This document shows, one piece after another, positions 7,628 through 16,713 of a DNA stretch of 33,738 nucleotides. The translations under genes and the position numbers were made by a program. Numbering within the stretch: position 1 is the first letter of the stretch; every line of letters starts with the position of its first letter. The stretch is from Sphingobacterium thalpophilum (GTDB lineage: Bacteria > Bacteroidota > Bacteroidia > B-17B0 > Aurantibacillaceae): positions 1-33,738 of the forward strand of contig CALPON020000018.1 in NCBI GenBank assembly GCA_943325195.2, in the 5' to 3' direction. The notes under the pieces were generated by a model. That model ran no database searches. It had not been told where the DNA came from and saw nothing but the letters and a program-made list of their open reading frames with translations.

Positions 7628-9754
7628 ATGTCCAGATCGTATTCTCATTTAACCTATGCTCCGAAGTCTGCTCCTGTCGGTACATCTTCTTCTTCCTTTA
7701 CAACGGCTGAACAGCTTGAAATTAAAAGCGTCTCCGAAAAATCGGATGTTAAGGAGTTGAATCACCTGAATTTTGTAGCGGGTGTCGCGCCTTTTTTACG
7801 TGGACCCTATAGCAGTATGTATGTCCGAAATCCCTGGACCATTAGGCAATATGCAGGCTTTAGCACGGCCGAAGACTCTAATGCGTTTTACAGAAGAAAT
7901 TTAGCGGGCGGACAAAAAGGTCTTTCCGTCGCATTTGACCTGGCAACTCACCGTGGATATGACAGTGATAATGAGCGGGTAGAAGGCGATGTGGGAAAAG
8001 CGGGTGTGGCCATTGACAGTATTCTGGATATGAAGATTCTGTTCGACGGAATTCCGCTCGATCAGATGAGCGTCAGCATGACCATGAACGGTGCGGTATT
8101 ACCTATCCTTGCCTTCTACATCGTGGCAGCAAAAGAGCAGGGTGTGAGTATGGAAAAGCTCAGCGGAACCATTCAAAACGATATTCTCAAAGAATTTATG
8201 GTGAGGAATACGTATATCTACCCACCGCTGCCCAGCATGAGAATTATCGCTGATATTTTTGAATTCACAAGTAAAAACATGCCGCGCTTTAACTCCATCT
8301 CCATTAGCGGCTACCATATGCAAGAAGCGGGTGCTACAGCTGATATTGAACTAGCTTATACATTGGCTGATGGCTTGGAATACTTGCGCACTGGTATAAA
8401 TGCGGGATTAGACATTGATGATTTTGCCCCCCGCCTTTCTTTCTTCTGGGCCATTGGCATGAACCATTTTATGGAGATTGCAAAAATGCGCGCGGCGCGA
8501 ATGCTCTGGGCAAAGATTGTTGCGCAATTTAATCCAAAGAACCCTAAGTCGCTGGCCCTGCGGACACATTGCCAGACGAGTGGCTGGAGTCTGACGGAAC
8601 AAGACCCCTACAACAATGTGACCCGGACCTGTGTGGAAGCGCTTGCCGCAGTCATGGGCCATACACAGAGTCTTCATACCAATGCGCTGGATGAAGCGAT
8701 TGCCCTGCCTACCGACTTTAGTGCGCGTATCGCTCGAAATACACAAATCGTTTTGCAAACTGAAACCAATATCTGTCGCGTCGTGGATCCATGGGGAGGC
8801 AGCTATTTCGTAGAGAAATTAACTGCTGATCTGGCAGAGAAAGCTTGGCTGCTCATTGAAGAAGTGGAGGCACTTGGCGGCATGGCTAAGGCAATAGAGA
8901 CTGGACTTCCAAAGATGCGGATTGAAGAAGCAGCAGCAAGAAAACAGGCGCGTATTGATGGGGGCATGGACGTCATTGTTGGCGTTAATCGTTTCCAGGT
9001 GAATGAAAAAACCGAGATGGAAATTCTCGATGTGGACAATACAAAAGTACGCACACAACAAATTGAACGACTCCGTCAATTAAAGGCAGAACGTGATAAC
9101 TTAAAGGTGCAGTCTGCCCTGACTGCCCTGACTGAAGCCGCCCGCAGCGGTAAAGGAAATCTGTTGGAATTAGCTGTTAGCGCCGCAGAATGCCGCTGCT
9201 CACTTGGCGAAATTTCTTCTGCTCTGGAAGAAGTCTATGGTCGTTATAAAGCACAAATACGTTCTGTTTCGGGTGTGTATAGCAAAGAAATTAAAATGGA
9301 TAAAGATTTTGTGGAAGCACGACGTCTGGCTGATGTGTTTGCCGAAAAAGACGGGCGACGTCCCCGCATTATGGTCGCCAAAATGGGACAAGATGGGCAT
9401 GATCGTGGCGCAAAAGTGATTGCGACGAGTTTCGCCGACATGGGTTTTGATGTGGATATTGGTCCGCTCTTCCAGACCCCTCTTGAAGCGGCGAAGCAGG
9501 CCATGGAGAATGATGTTCATATTCTGGGTATCTCGAGCCTCGCTGCGGGGCACAAAACCCTCGTCCCTCAGGTCATTGCCGAATTAAAAAAACTTAATCG
9601 CGAAGATATTATGGTGGTCGCTGGGGGTGTTATTCCTCGGCAGGACTATGAATTTCTCTTCCAGGCCGGGGTTTCTTTTATCTTTGGTCCTGGCACCGTG
9701 ATTAGTAAAAGCGCAATTGACATTTTACAGAAACTCCTGAAAGAACAGGATTAA
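7628..9754 (+). CDS. mutB: Methylmalonyl-CoA mutase large (alpha) subunit
   Basis: This is the catalytic subunit: (R)-methylmalonyl-CoA <-> succinyl-CoA, using adenosylcobalamin. It has a barrel domain at about 50-560 with [20 protein letters not shown] and [17 protein letters not shown], the substrate-channel signatures of the family. A B12-binding domain from about 575 carries DGHDRG at 589-594 (His591 is the lower cobalt ligand), then GISSLAAGH and VVAGGVIP. At 708 aa it is full length. With propionyl-CoA carboxylase and an epimerase, not seen here, it would link odd-chain fatty acid, Ile and Val breakdown to the TCA cycle, or run in reverse to make propionate. No cobalamin riboswitch is visible upstream of the operon. 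Confidence 0.97.
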   Translation: MSRSYSHLTYAPKSAPVGTSSSSFTTAEQLEIKSVSEKSDVKELNHLNFVAGVAPFLRGPYSSMYVRNPWTIRQYAGFSTAEDSNAFYRRNLAGGQKGLSVAFDLATHRGYDSDNERVEGDVGKAGVAIDSILDMKILFDGIPLDQMSVSMTMNGAVLPILAFYIVAAKEQGVSMEKLSGTIQNDILKEFMVRNTYIYPPLPSMRIIADIFEFTSKNMPRFNSISISGYHMQEAGATADIELAYTLADGLEYLRTGINAGLDIDDFAPRLSFFWAIGMNHFMEIAKMRAARMLWAKIVAQFNPKNPKSLALRTHCQTSGWSLTEQDPYNNVTRTCVEALAAVMGHTQSLHTNALDEAIALPTDFSARIARNTQIVLQTETNICRVVDPWGGSYFVEKLTADLAEKAWLLIEEVEALGGMAKAIETGLPKMRIEEAAARKQARIDGGMDVIVGVNRFQVNEKTEMEILDVDNTKVRTQQIERLRQLKAERDNLKVQSALTALTEAARSGKGNLLELAVSAAECRCSLGEISSALEEVYGRYKAQIRSVSGVYSKEIKMDKDFVEARRLADVFAEKDGRRPRIMVAKMGQDGHDRGAKVIATSFADMGFDVDIGPLFQTPLEAAKQAMENDVHILGISSLAAGHKTLVPQVIAELKKLNREDIMVVAGGVIPRQDYEFLFQAGVSFIFGPGTVISKSAIDILQKLLKEQD

Positions 9755-9787
9755 TTAGTTACATCATTTTTTTTTAAATATAATAAT

Positions 9788-10564
9788 ATGAAGACAGCTC
9801 TTATTACCGGTGCATCAAATGGTATTGGAAAAGAACTTGCATTGATCCACGCCGCAAATGGCGATCAACTCGTACTCGTGGCCAGAAGTGAAAAAAAACT
9901 GCAGGACCTCAAACTGCAGATTGAGCAGAAATGGAAAGTCCCTGTGCATGTCATTGTCAAAGATCTAAGCCAGGCGAATGCAAGTGAAGAGCTCTACGCA
10001 CAAACAAAAGCATTGAATTTAAAAATTGACTTTCTGATTAATAATGCAGGCTTTGGCAACTTTGGGTTCTTCTCGCAAACAGAATGGTCCAAAGAGCATC
10101 AAATGATTGATCTAAATATCACAGCCCTAACTGCCTTGAGTAAATTTTACCTTCAGGACATGCTAGCGCAGAAAAGTGGAAGAATATTAAATGTCGCATC
10201 TACGGCTGCTTTTCAGCCAGGACCCATATTTGCGGTCTATTGCGCTACCAAGGCGTATGTCCTCAGTTTTTCAGAAGCCCTCGCGAACGAAGTGCAAGGG
10301 ACTGGCGTCACAGTGACTGCTTTGTGTCCAGGCGCTACTGAAAGCGGATTTATGGAAGCAGCTGCCATGAACGAAAGCGCTCTCTTTAAAGGCAAACGGC
10401 TACCGGATTCCAAATCAGTCGCTGAATTTGGCTATAAAGCCATGATGAAAGGAAAAGCGGTGGTGATTCACGGAACCTTAAACTTTATTCTTGCCAATAC
10501 AGTTCGCTTTACACCGCGGAGTTTGGTCACACGAATTACGCGTCTTGTGCTGGACAGAAAGTAA
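9788..10564 (+). CDS. Short-chain dehydrogenase/reductase (SDR) family oxidoreductase
   Basis: This 258-aa classical SDR has the Rossmann cofactor motif TGASNGIG at 7-14, an N-N-A-G motif near 86-89, and the catalytic Ser138, Tyr151 and Lys155 (YCATK). The pattern PGATESGF follows the active site. The basic residue after the first strands (ARSEKK) suggests NADP(H) preference, which is inference. The end (FILANTVRFTPRSLVTRITR) resembles the DltE-like/ketoreductase subgroup of SDRs with a hydrophobic C-terminus. The substrate cannot be assigned. It starts 33 bp after mutB and may be read through from it, but the intervening A/T-rich stretch could be a promoter. Its stop is only 2 bp from the stop of the convergent neighbour. 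Confidence 0.9.
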   Translation: MKTALITGASNGIGKELALIHAANGDQLVLVARSEKKLQDLKLQIEQKWKVPVHVIVKDLSQANASEELYAQTKALNLKIDFLINNAGFGNFGFFSQTEWSKEHQMIDLNITALTALSKFYLQDMLAQKSGRILNVASTAAFQPGPIFAVYCATKAYVLSFSEALANEVQGTGVTVTALCPGATESGFMEAAAMNESALFKGKRLPDSKSVAEFGYKAMMKGKAVVIHGTLNFILANTVRFTPRSLVTRITRLVLDRK

Positions 10565-10566
10565 TT

Positions 10567-11010
10567 TTATTCCTTCTTAATCAGACCCTTATCGTTCAGA
10601 TCTTTGTAAAGTTTTTCTCCTAATTCTTTACCCCATTTCTGTCCCGCCTGCATCGATTCCTGAGAAATGAGGGGCGTCACGGTAATTACTTTTCTGCCGA
10701 TTGGCGTCGCATAAAAATCGGTCAGCTCTTTTATTTCTGTTTCCGTATAATATTTGTCATATATCGGAATAACCATCTCTACTAGTACTTCGCTGTTTAG
10801 TTCTTTTTTAAAGCCTTCCCAGAACTCATCAGGAACAGAGGGGTAAACTTTTTTAAAACTGACAATCATGTTCTGCGCCACCTGAACGCCAATCTTCCCA
10901 CTACCAGTCAGCTCTAATAATTTGCGGATATTCTCCGTCTTTGTCGCCGTCTGAGCGTAACTGCAAATTGACAGGACGGCAAGGAATAGGACCATGCTAC
11001 TTTTTTTCAT
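10567..11010 (-). CDS. Exported DUF2059 domain protein
   Basis: The 147-aa protein has a signal peptide (KKSSMVLFLAVLSICSYAQ) and a helical mature part. The second half carries the DUF2059 hallmark: PIYDKYYTETEIKELTDFY followed by TPIGRKV. The family is periplasmic and of unknown function. It begins 12 bp downstream of the preceding exported protein gene (11023-11481), with which it likely forms an operon. The gene ends 2 bp from the SDR stop, leaving no room for a separate terminator. Confidence 0.85.
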   Translation of the reverse strand: MKKSSMVLFLAVLSICSYAQTATKTENIRKLLELTGSGKIGVQVAQNMIVSFKKVYPSVPDEFWEGFKKELNSEVLVEMVIPIYDKYYTETEIKELTDFYATPIGRKVITVTPLISQESMQAGQKWGKELGEKLYKDLNDKGLIKKE

Positions 11011-11022
11011 AAGGGATGTGTT

Positions 11023-11481
11023 TTACTTTTTATCTGGAACAAGATTTAGTTTAATGGCATCTTGCAATTCATCATCAAATTCAGGAGAGAATGATAAATT
11101 CTGTACCTGCCATTTTTCGTTAGACTTGTAGAAGATAAATGTCAAACGCAAGGGTTGACGATCATACTTAACAAAGTAACTGACGATCTTCAGACAGTTA
11201 CCAGTGGTTTTTTCCATGATTAATTCATAACCATAATATTTACCACACTGATTAACTGCATTTTCTAATTTGTTTTTTACATCAATAACCGATTCATTTT
11301 TTAAGTCGAAGTACTTGTTAGTTGAAAAGGCATAATCAAAGGCACGAATCGGATCTTTGGCATATTTACTAAAAAAGTTATCCGTAATATCGGTCGTCTG
11401 CGATTGAGCTTGCAGGGCACTTGCAGAAAAAACAGAAATTACAAGTACCAGAAATAAGTGTAGTGTTTGGTTTTGTTTCAT
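11023..11481 (-). CDS. Exported hypothetical protein, 152 aa
   Basis: I do not recognise this family. There is a clear signal peptide (LHLFLVLVISVFSASALQAQ). The mature part of about 125 aa alternates helices (NFFSKYAKDPIRAFDYAF) with strands, including RLTFIFYKSNEKWQVQNLSF. The W-Q-V-x-x-L strand after a short hairpin resembles the end of NTF2-like/SnoaL-type folds, as in several small periplasmic proteins; this is a guess from pattern. Two Cys residues (in NQCGKYYG and TGNCLKI) may pair in the periplasm. It is the first gene of a probable pair with the DUF2059 gene. Confidence 0.7.
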   Translation of the reverse strand: MKQNQTLHLFLVLVISVFSASALQAQSQTTDITDNFFSKYAKDPIRAFDYAFSTNKYFDLKNESVIDVKNKLENAVNQCGKYYGYELIMEKTTGNCLKIVSYFVKYDRQPLRLTFIFYKSNEKWQVQNLSFSPEFDDELQDAIKLNLVPDKK

Positions 11482-11564
11482 AAGCTCTCGTCAATAACAA
11501 TTTCAGCACCCAAGATATTCATTTAAGCGGAAAGTGCATGGAAAAACGAAGGCAGAGTTTCCCT

Positions 11565-12128
11565 TTATTGTAAACTAGAAGGGGAGGAGATACTGGGCAA
11601 ATCTGTCTTTATGCACTTCAGCAAGTCTTGAGCGAGCTGCAGATCGTCGGGACTAATAATAAGTATTTGTTGATTGGCGAGACGCAGGGCCAGATAATTT
11701 TTTCTTTGCGTGACAAACCAGGTCATTTTCCCAAAATGATCGTTTCTGAATTTTCCAAAGTAGCCGAATACGCCTCCATTCCCGAAGATTCGCATGGTGT
11801 AGGACATTTGTTTTTTACTAGGAACTTCCACGCCGATCAGTTGGCTGAGAGGAATAGACTTGTCTACAAGTGGCCGAAGAATAATTAGATCCGTAGCAGT
11901 TAATTGGTAAGCGGTGACATGATAAAGGTAAGACCCCGCAAAGATAACAAGCATGAGCAGACTCGATAAAATGAGCGTCATGATAATTTCGGGATTCCCC
12001 GCTGCCTCAGGAAGTTTGGTCAAATTAAAATATAAAAGAGCGCTGAAGAGGAGGCCAATACCGGAAGTCACAATAAGGGAGGTCTTGTCCAGGGAGGCGT
12101 TGTAGGTTTTAATTCCTTGTGTATTCAT
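11565..12128 (-). CDS. Bacterial PH-domain membrane protein
   Basis: The 187-aa protein has two N-terminal transmembrane helices (about 17-36 and 47-68) and a cytoplasmic PH-like domain. The domain contains YQLTATDLIILRPL, then IPLSQLIGVEVPSKK, a Gly/Phe-rich strand pair (FGNGGVFGYFGKF) and YLALRLANQQILIISPDD. This order, with glycine-rich FGYFG between strands, is characteristic of Bacteroidota bacterial PH proteins. Their role is unknown. The gene is separated from accC by the accC terminator and from the exported-protein pair by 83 bp, so it is probably its own transcription unit. Confidence 0.8.
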   Translation of the reverse strand: MNTQGIKTYNASLDKTSLIVTSGIGLLFSALLYFNLTKLPEAAGNPEIIMTLILSSLLMLVIFAGSYLYHVTAYQLTATDLIILRPLVDKSIPLSQLIGVEVPSKKQMSYTMRIFGNGGVFGYFGKFRNDHFGKMTWFVTQRKNYLALRLANQQILIISPDDLQLAQDLLKCIKTDLPSISSPSSLQ

Positions 12129-12162
12129 GCTGCTAGGGCTGTGGTATCGCTTACATTGATTT

Positions 12163-12194
12163 TAAAAAAAACGTCCGGCTGAGATGCCGGACGT
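12163..12194 (-). terminator. Strong intrinsic terminator of accB-accC
   Basis: ACGTCCGGC (12171-12179) and GCCGGACGT (12186-12194) form a perfect 9-bp stem with a 6-nt loop. On the minus strand it is followed by a T run (complement of the A run at 12164-12171). It lies 14 bp beyond the accC stop. The stem core GTCCGGC/GCCGGAC recurs in the terminator at 27181-27211. Confidence 0.9.
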
Positions 12195-12208
12195 CTAGTG
12201 TCAAAGAA

Positions 12209-13549
12209 CTAGGCTTTAAAATCCCAGGTCTCCAAAAATTTAGTCGTATAATCCCCAGCCTTAAATTGCTCATTTTGCATTAGTTTGAGGTGAAAAGGAA
12301 TAGTGGTTTTAACACCTTCGATAACGTATTCACTCAGAGCACGGTGCATTTTGGCAATTGCTTCTTCACGGGTTTGTGCAACCGTGATAAGTTTACCGAC
12401 CATGCTGTCATAATTCGGTGGTATGCGATAACCGCTGTACACATGAGAATCGACGCGGATTCCATGCCCTCCCGGAGTATGAAGCGTGGTGATGACGCCA
12501 GGTGATGGCGTAAAATTCATAAAAGGATTTTCTGCATTAATCCGGCACTCGATGGCATGTAACTGGGGATAATAGTTTTTTCCGGAAATAGGCACGCCAG
12601 CAGCTACTAGAATTTGTTCCCGAATCAAATCATAATTGATGACTTCTTCTGTAATGGGATGCTCCACCTGAATGCGGGTATTCATCTCCATGAAATAGAA
12701 GTTTCTGTGTTTATCGACCAAAAATTCAACGGTGCCCACACCTTCGTAGGCAATGGACAGGGCAGCTTTGATAGCAGCAGCACCCATGGCATCGCGCAGT
12801 TCAGGGGTCATAAATGGAGAAGGTGTTTCTTCTACCAGCTTTTGGTGACGACGTTGAATACTACAGTCCCGCTCACTGAGGTGACAGGCTTTACCAAACT
12901 GGTCGCCCACAATTTGAATTTCGATATGACGCGGTTCTTCAATGTATTTTTCCATATACATGGCACCATTGCCGAACGCAGCTGTTGCTTCATGCACAGC
13001 ACTATCCCAGGCCGCTTCTAATTCTTCTTCTTTCCAGATAATGCGCATTCCTTTTCCACCTCCACCGGCAGTAGCTTTGATGATCACAGGATATTTTATT
13101 TCCTTGGCAATCTTTTTGGCATCTTCGGTGTTGGCGATAAGGCCCTCAGAGCCTGGTACGCAGGGTACACCTGCTTCAAGCATGGTGGCTTTGGCATTAC
13201 TCTTGTCACCCATCTTATTGATCATCTCGGGAGATGCACCAATAAATTTAATTTTATTCTGACGGCAGATTTCAGAGAATTTGGCATTCTCACTCAAAAA
13301 TCCATATCCCGGATGAATGGCATCTGCATTGGTAATCTCCGCTGCAGCAATAATATTGGCCATGTTCAAGTAACTTTCTTTGCTTGGAGGAGGACCAATG
13401 CAAACAGCTTCATCCGCGAATTTCACATGCAGTGAATCTTTATCCGCCGTTGAGTAAACCGCTACCGTTTTGATCCCCATTTCACGACAGGTGCGTATTA
13501 TGCGCAGCGCAATCTCGCCGCGATTGGCTATTAGAATTTTTTTAAACAC
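12209..13549 (-). CDS. accC: Biotin carboxylase subunit of acetyl-CoA carboxylase
   Basis: AccC carboxylates the biotin of BCCP using ATP and bicarbonate, the first step of malonyl-CoA synthesis. The N-terminal pre-ATP-grasp domain starts [15 protein letters not shown]. The ATP-grasp Gly-rich loop [12 protein letters not shown] follows, then [12 protein letters not shown] and the catalytic [10 protein letters not shown]. At 446 aa it is the standard single-subunit length, without a fused BCCP. The start is GTG (13547-13549); no ATG fits and the first residues match the family exactly. It lies 59 bp downstream of accB. The mutAB genes nearby raise the option of a propionyl-CoA carboxylase role, but the AccB partner is of the acetyl-CoA carboxylase type. 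AccA and AccD are not in the window. Confidence 0.96.
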   Translation of the reverse strand: MFKKILIANRGEIALRIIRTCREMGIKTVAVYSTADKDSLHVKFADEAVCIGPPPSKESYLNMANIIAAAEITNADAIHPGYGFLSENAKFSEICRQNKIKFIGASPEMINKMGDKSNAKATMLEAGVPCVPGSEGLIANTEDAKKIAKEIKYPVIIKATAGGGGKGMRIIWKEEELEAAWDSAVHEATAAFGNGAMYMEKYIEEPRHIEIQIVGDQFGKACHLSERDCSIQRRHQKLVEETPSPFMTPELRDAMGAAAIKAALSIAYEGVGTVEFLVDKHRNFYFMEMNTRIQVEHPITEEVINYDLIREQILVAAGVPISGKNYYPQLHAIECRINAENPFMNFTPSPGVITTLHTPGGHGIRVDSHVYSGYRIPPNYDSMVGKLITVAQTREEAIAKMHRALSEYVIEGVKTTIPFHLKLMQNEQFKAGDYTTKFLETWDFKA

Positions 13550-13608
13550 GTGTGTTAGATTTAAAGTTCAACCTTAAGTACTGGATTCATTAAAAGAGCC
13601 TTAGCTCC

Positions 13609-14091
13609 TCAGGATGGATCAACCAGAAATAATGGCTGGTCGTATTCAACCGGCGTTGCATCATTCACCAAAACTTTAACAATTTTGCCCTTAATGTCAC
13701 TTTCGATTTCATTAAACAACTTCATTGCCTCGATAATGCAGACCGCCTTTCCGGGTGTCACTTCATCACCTATATTCACGAATACAGGCTTGTCAGGACC
13801 CGAAGAACGGTAAAACGTACCAATCATTGGTGATTTAATGGTCAGATATTTACTTTCTTCACTTACTGCAACTACAGGTGGTTTCACCTCTGCTGGTGCC
13901 GGAGCCTGCATTTGCTGGGGCATTTGCTGCATCGGCATCGCCATTTGGGTCTGCTGCATCATCATATTGGCGCCGCTAGCCGTCTTAGGAGTTCTAATTA
14001 CAATCTTGATCTCCTTCGTCTCCAGTTCTACTTCACTTACGCCACTTTTTGAAACAAATTTTATAAGATCCTGAATCTCGTTTAATTTCAT
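13609..14091 (-). CDS. accB: Biotin carboxyl carrier protein of acetyl-CoA carboxylase
   Basis: The 160-aa protein has an N-terminal helix typical of AccB (MKLNEIQDLIKFV...ELETKEI). A flexible linker at about 41-70 is unusually rich in Met, Gln, Pro and Ala (MAMPMQQMPQQ). The biotinyl domain at about 80-158 has the biotin acceptor Lys124 in IEAMKLFNEIE. It carries CO2 from AccC to the carboxyltransferase. It is first in the accB-accC operon, with a TAnnTTTG box 23 bp upstream. The efp gene, a common neighbour of accB in other bacteria, is not adjacent. Confidence 0.95.
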   Translation of the reverse strand: MKLNEIQDLIKFVSKSGVSEVELETKEIKIVIRTPKTASGANMMMQQTQMAMPMQQMPQQMQAPAPAEVKPPVVAVSEESKYLTIKSPMIGTFYRSSGPDKPVFVNIGDEVTPGKAVCIIEAMKLFNEIESDIKGKIVKVLVNDATPVEYDQPLFLVDPS

Positions 14092-14114
14092 AATTAGTCA
14101 GTTTTAATTGCTCG

Positions 14115-14122
14115 CAAAAGTA
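14115..14122 (-). promoter_or_regulatory. -7 promoter box of accBC
   Basis: TACTTTTG on the minus strand (14122 to 14115) is an exact TAnnTTTG match, 23 bp before the accB ATG. I see no TTG at the ideal distance upstream, so the -33 element is weak. Confidence 0.5.
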
Positions 14123-14251
14123 GAAGTAATTTCTATTAAATCCGTGTTTTTGGATTAGAAATTCACTAAATCATCGACTTTTTGTGTGATTTCTGGCTTT
14201 TTTTCAATAAAAAGTGTGTTTTCTTCCTTGTCTGCTAGAACCCGCTGAAAT

Positions 14252-15097
14252 TTAAAACATAATACCCAGCGTGAGCTTGAGGGCAGATTGTTTTAAGTTT
14301 TGACGGATATAGGCGTAGGTCGCCGTGCCACCGTTAATCTCCGTCCGATAATACGCATAGTCCGATGTCTTGCTCATTAAATTGGTAAAACTTCTGAAGA
14401 AATTAATACTAAAAAATGCCGAAGTGGTCCCCCCGAGGCGATATTCTGAGCCAAGTCCAACATTCAGCCCCAGACGAAAGGGTAACAAGGTCGTCTCATC
14501 AGAAATGTTAATGTCTTTTTCTTCCGAATCAGTGGCAACCACCGTCATGGCTTTTGTCACGGCATCCTGCTTGCGGATTTCGAAATAAGAATCATTCGCT
14601 GTCGCCTTTACGCGCAGCCCTGCTTCCAGTCCAAACATCCCGAAGTATTTGAAACCACCGTATTCGGCTGTGTTCAGTTTCAAAATCAGGGGAAGCGTAA
14701 CATGCGTGGTTTTAATGGTTCTAGATTTTAAGGTGCATTCCTGACGGGTAGTGGAGACGTTGTCCGGGGTGACAAATTCATCGGCATCGCGCACATATTT
14801 TACAACATAGTTTCCTGCAAGATCGTTTTTGAAATTATAAGTTCCGCCTTCAAAATCTCCCCCCACGCCCCATAAAATGGCAGCAACGGATGAAAACCGA
14901 TATTCAACATTTAATCCAAATCCGCTCCCAAAATTTCTCCCGGCGGGTACATTGTTCTTGTCCGAACTAATTAGCCAGACGGATTGTGGTGTTACGCGAA
15001 GGCCAAAGCGCAATTTTTTATCAATCGCGCTATTTTGCGATACACCCTGACTCAGCACGGCAATAACGGAGAGGGCAGTGATTACGGTTTTTTTCAT
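14252..15097 (-). CDS. Outer-membrane beta-barrel protein
   Basis: The 281-aa protein has a signal peptide (KKTVITALSVIAVLSQG) and a mature part made of alternating strands that ends in LKLTLGIMF, a C-terminal aromatic typical of barrel insertion signals. Strand-turn pairs such as FGLNVEYRFSSVAAILWGVG and TLLPFRLGLNVGLGSEYRLG fit the small PorT/OmpW-like barrel class of Bacteroidota. It has no plug or OmpA domain, so no specific function can be given. It is divergent from gldB across 89 bp. Its stop is 160 bp from the accB start; that stretch holds the accB promoter and no clear terminator. Confidence 0.8.
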   Translation of the reverse strand: MKKTVITALSVIAVLSQGVSQNSAIDKKLRFGLRVTPQSVWLISSDKNNVPAGRNFGSGFGLNVEYRFSSVAAILWGVGGDFEGGTYNFKNDLAGNYVVKYVRDADEFVTPDNVSTTRQECTLKSRTIKTTHVTLPLILKLNTAEYGGFKYFGMFGLEAGLRVKATANDSYFEIRKQDAVTKAMTVVATDSEEKDINISDETTLLPFRLGLNVGLGSEYRLGGTTSAFFSINFFRSFTNLMSKTSDYAYYRTEINGGTATYAYIRQNLKQSALKLTLGIMF

Positions 15098-15186
15098 GAG
15101 TAGTAGTTTAATACTAAGCTGTCAATAAACAGGCAAATTTCGGTCACCTTCAGCTTAATAATTGATTAGTTTTACAAATATAATCA

Positions 15187-16209
15187 ATGCATGTGCCTGT
15201 TATGAAAGTACTTCCCTATTTTATCACCTCCGTATTGTTTGTTTTCATGGCATGTGAGGATAACCCCCTCCAGGTGCCGACAGAAGATGTTCAGGTGCCC
15301 GAAATAAAAGTCCTCCGTATGGAAGAGGATCTCTTTCAATTAAAAACGGGCACGGTGCAGCAGCAGATCATTACCCTGCATCAAAAATACGGTCTATTAT
15401 TTGATCACTTTCTAATGAATCCCCTGCGCCTGAATGGTAGTACAGATAGTGCTGCCCCGCATGAGCTGCTTGCTTTTACGATGGATAAAGAAGTACGTGG
15501 CGCATGGAAAGAGGCTAGCACGCTATATGGGGATATGACGCCTTACACGGAAGCGTTTAAAGAGATGCGAAAACGCTTCCACTATCACTTCCCGACACGC
15601 CCCCTCCCTAAACAACTGGTAACGACCATTAGCGGCTGGAACTACGCGGTGGCTTATATGGATAGTTCTTTAATTTTGTCTCTAGACATGTATTTGGGCG
15701 ATACTTCTGTTTATTATCAAATGCTGCGCTATCCGCAATACCAGACCCGAAAAATGAATAAAGCGAACATCGCGACAGATCTGGCTCGGGGATGGATTCT
15801 GACTGAATTCGAAAAACAGAAACCAGAGAATACACTTTTACACCATACTATTTTTTACGGAAAAATCTTCTATGCAATTCAGGCCCTCCTTCCCGATGTC
15901 GCAGACAGCCTCATTATCGGTTACTCTGGGGAACAAATTAAAACCTGCAAGAAGTACGAAAAACAATATTGGGGCTACTTCGCTGAGAAAGATCGTCTCT
16001 ATGAAAACAGTCTCATCACCGTCAGGGAATTGACCACCGACGGACCCTTCACTGCGGCCATTTCCCGCGAGTGTCCGCCGCGCATCGCCATGTGGGTCGG
16101 TTGGCAGATTGTCCAGTCCTACATGAAAAAAAATAAAGTGAGTCTCGAACAACTGATGATGGAAAAGGACCCGCAGAAAATCCTCGCTAAAAGCAAATAC
16201 AGGCCTTAA
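15187..16209 (+). CDS. gldB: Gliding-motility lipoprotein GldB homologue
   Basis: GldB is an envelope lipoprotein needed for gliding in Flavobacterium; its biochemical role is unresolved. The 340-aa protein begins with a hydrophobic segment ending FMAC (Cys23), a weak lipobox. The family core follows: EIKVLRMEEDLFQL near the start, a long helical middle, LSLDMYLGDTSVYY, then RYPQYQTRKMNKANIATDLARGWI. The downstream PPRIAMWVGWQIVQSYM is also family-like. ATG 15202 would give a cleaner signal (MKVLPYFITSVLF) and is an equally good start. gldC, the usual neighbour of gldB, is absent here. It is divergent from the barrel gene. Confidence 0.85.
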   Translation: MHVPVMKVLPYFITSVLFVFMACEDNPLQVPTEDVQVPEIKVLRMEEDLFQLKTGTVQQQIITLHQKYGLLFDHFLMNPLRLNGSTDSAAPHELLAFTMDKEVRGAWKEASTLYGDMTPYTEAFKEMRKRFHYHFPTRPLPKQLVTTISGWNYAVAYMDSSLILSLDMYLGDTSVYYQMLRYPQYQTRKMNKANIATDLARGWILTEFEKQKPENTLLHHTIFYGKIFYAIQALLPDVADSLIIGYSGEQIKTCKKYEKQYWGYFAEKDRLYENSLITVRELTTDGPFTAAISRECPPRIAMWVGWQIVQSYMKKNKVSLEQLMMEKDPQKILAKSKYRP

Positions 16210-16306
16210 ATCCCGTCTACTTCGTTCTCTTCACTTTGTGCACCTGACAAGACCTTAGTAGTTGTTCCTAAGATTGAAGGGTATTAATCAATTGGATAAA
16301 GCGGGC

Positions 16307-16702
16307 CTAAGGTTTTTCGAAGTGCTTTTTCATGAAGCTGAAATAATACTCTTTCCAGCCTTTTTTGAAGCTATCCCCTAATCCATCTGGAATAGCGGTG
16401 TGGGTGATGCTCATGAGTGTATGTTCATCCTTAAAAGTGAAGAAAATTTCAATCTGCGAGTCTTCATCCTCCGCAGAAAAATCTTTTGTTCGCCATTTTT
16501 GGATAATCTTCTTATAGGGGAAAATTTCCACATTGGTCCCCGTTATATAACCATCCCAGGCTGTAAAACTGCCCCCTTCGTTTGGACTTGTGGTTGCTGC
16601 TTTGCCGCCGGTAAAAGCGCTATGACTTGCATTATTGAGCCAACCTGTAAAAACATCTTTTGCTGAGCACTGTAATTTTACAGAGACTTTAAATTTTTCC
16701 AC
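16307..16702 (-). CDS. AHSA1/START-like (SRPBCC) protein
   Basis: The 131-aa cytoplasmic protein has a single SRPBCC hydrophobic-pocket fold. Typical features are the opening strand and KDVFTGWLNNASHSAFTGGK, then GSFTAWDGYITG, KIIQKWRTKDF, a beta strand with IEIFFTFKDEHTLMSITHT and the C-terminal helix WKEYYFSFMKKHF. AHSA1-type proteins bind hydrophobic ligands or act as co-chaperones; no ligand can be assigned. The start lies 11 bp after the dxs stop, so it is almost certainly co-transcribed with dxs. Confidence 0.87.
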   Translation of the reverse strand: MEKFKVSVKLQCSAKDVFTGWLNNASHSAFTGGKAATTSPNEGGSFTAWDGYITGTNVEIFPYKKIIQKWRTKDFSAEDEDSQIEIFFTFKDEHTLMSITHTAIPDGLGDSFKKGWKEYYFSFMKKHFEKP

Positions 16703-16713
16703 TATGTAACTTG

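Noticed and set aside
9200-9553. Long minus-strand frames inside mutB
   Set aside because: Shadows of the B12-binding region; composition is not protein-like and they have no start context.
12614-13021. 135-codon plus-strand frame inside accC
   Set aside because: Complement of the strongly conserved AccC catalytic region, rich in Phe/His/Cys as expected for a shadow.
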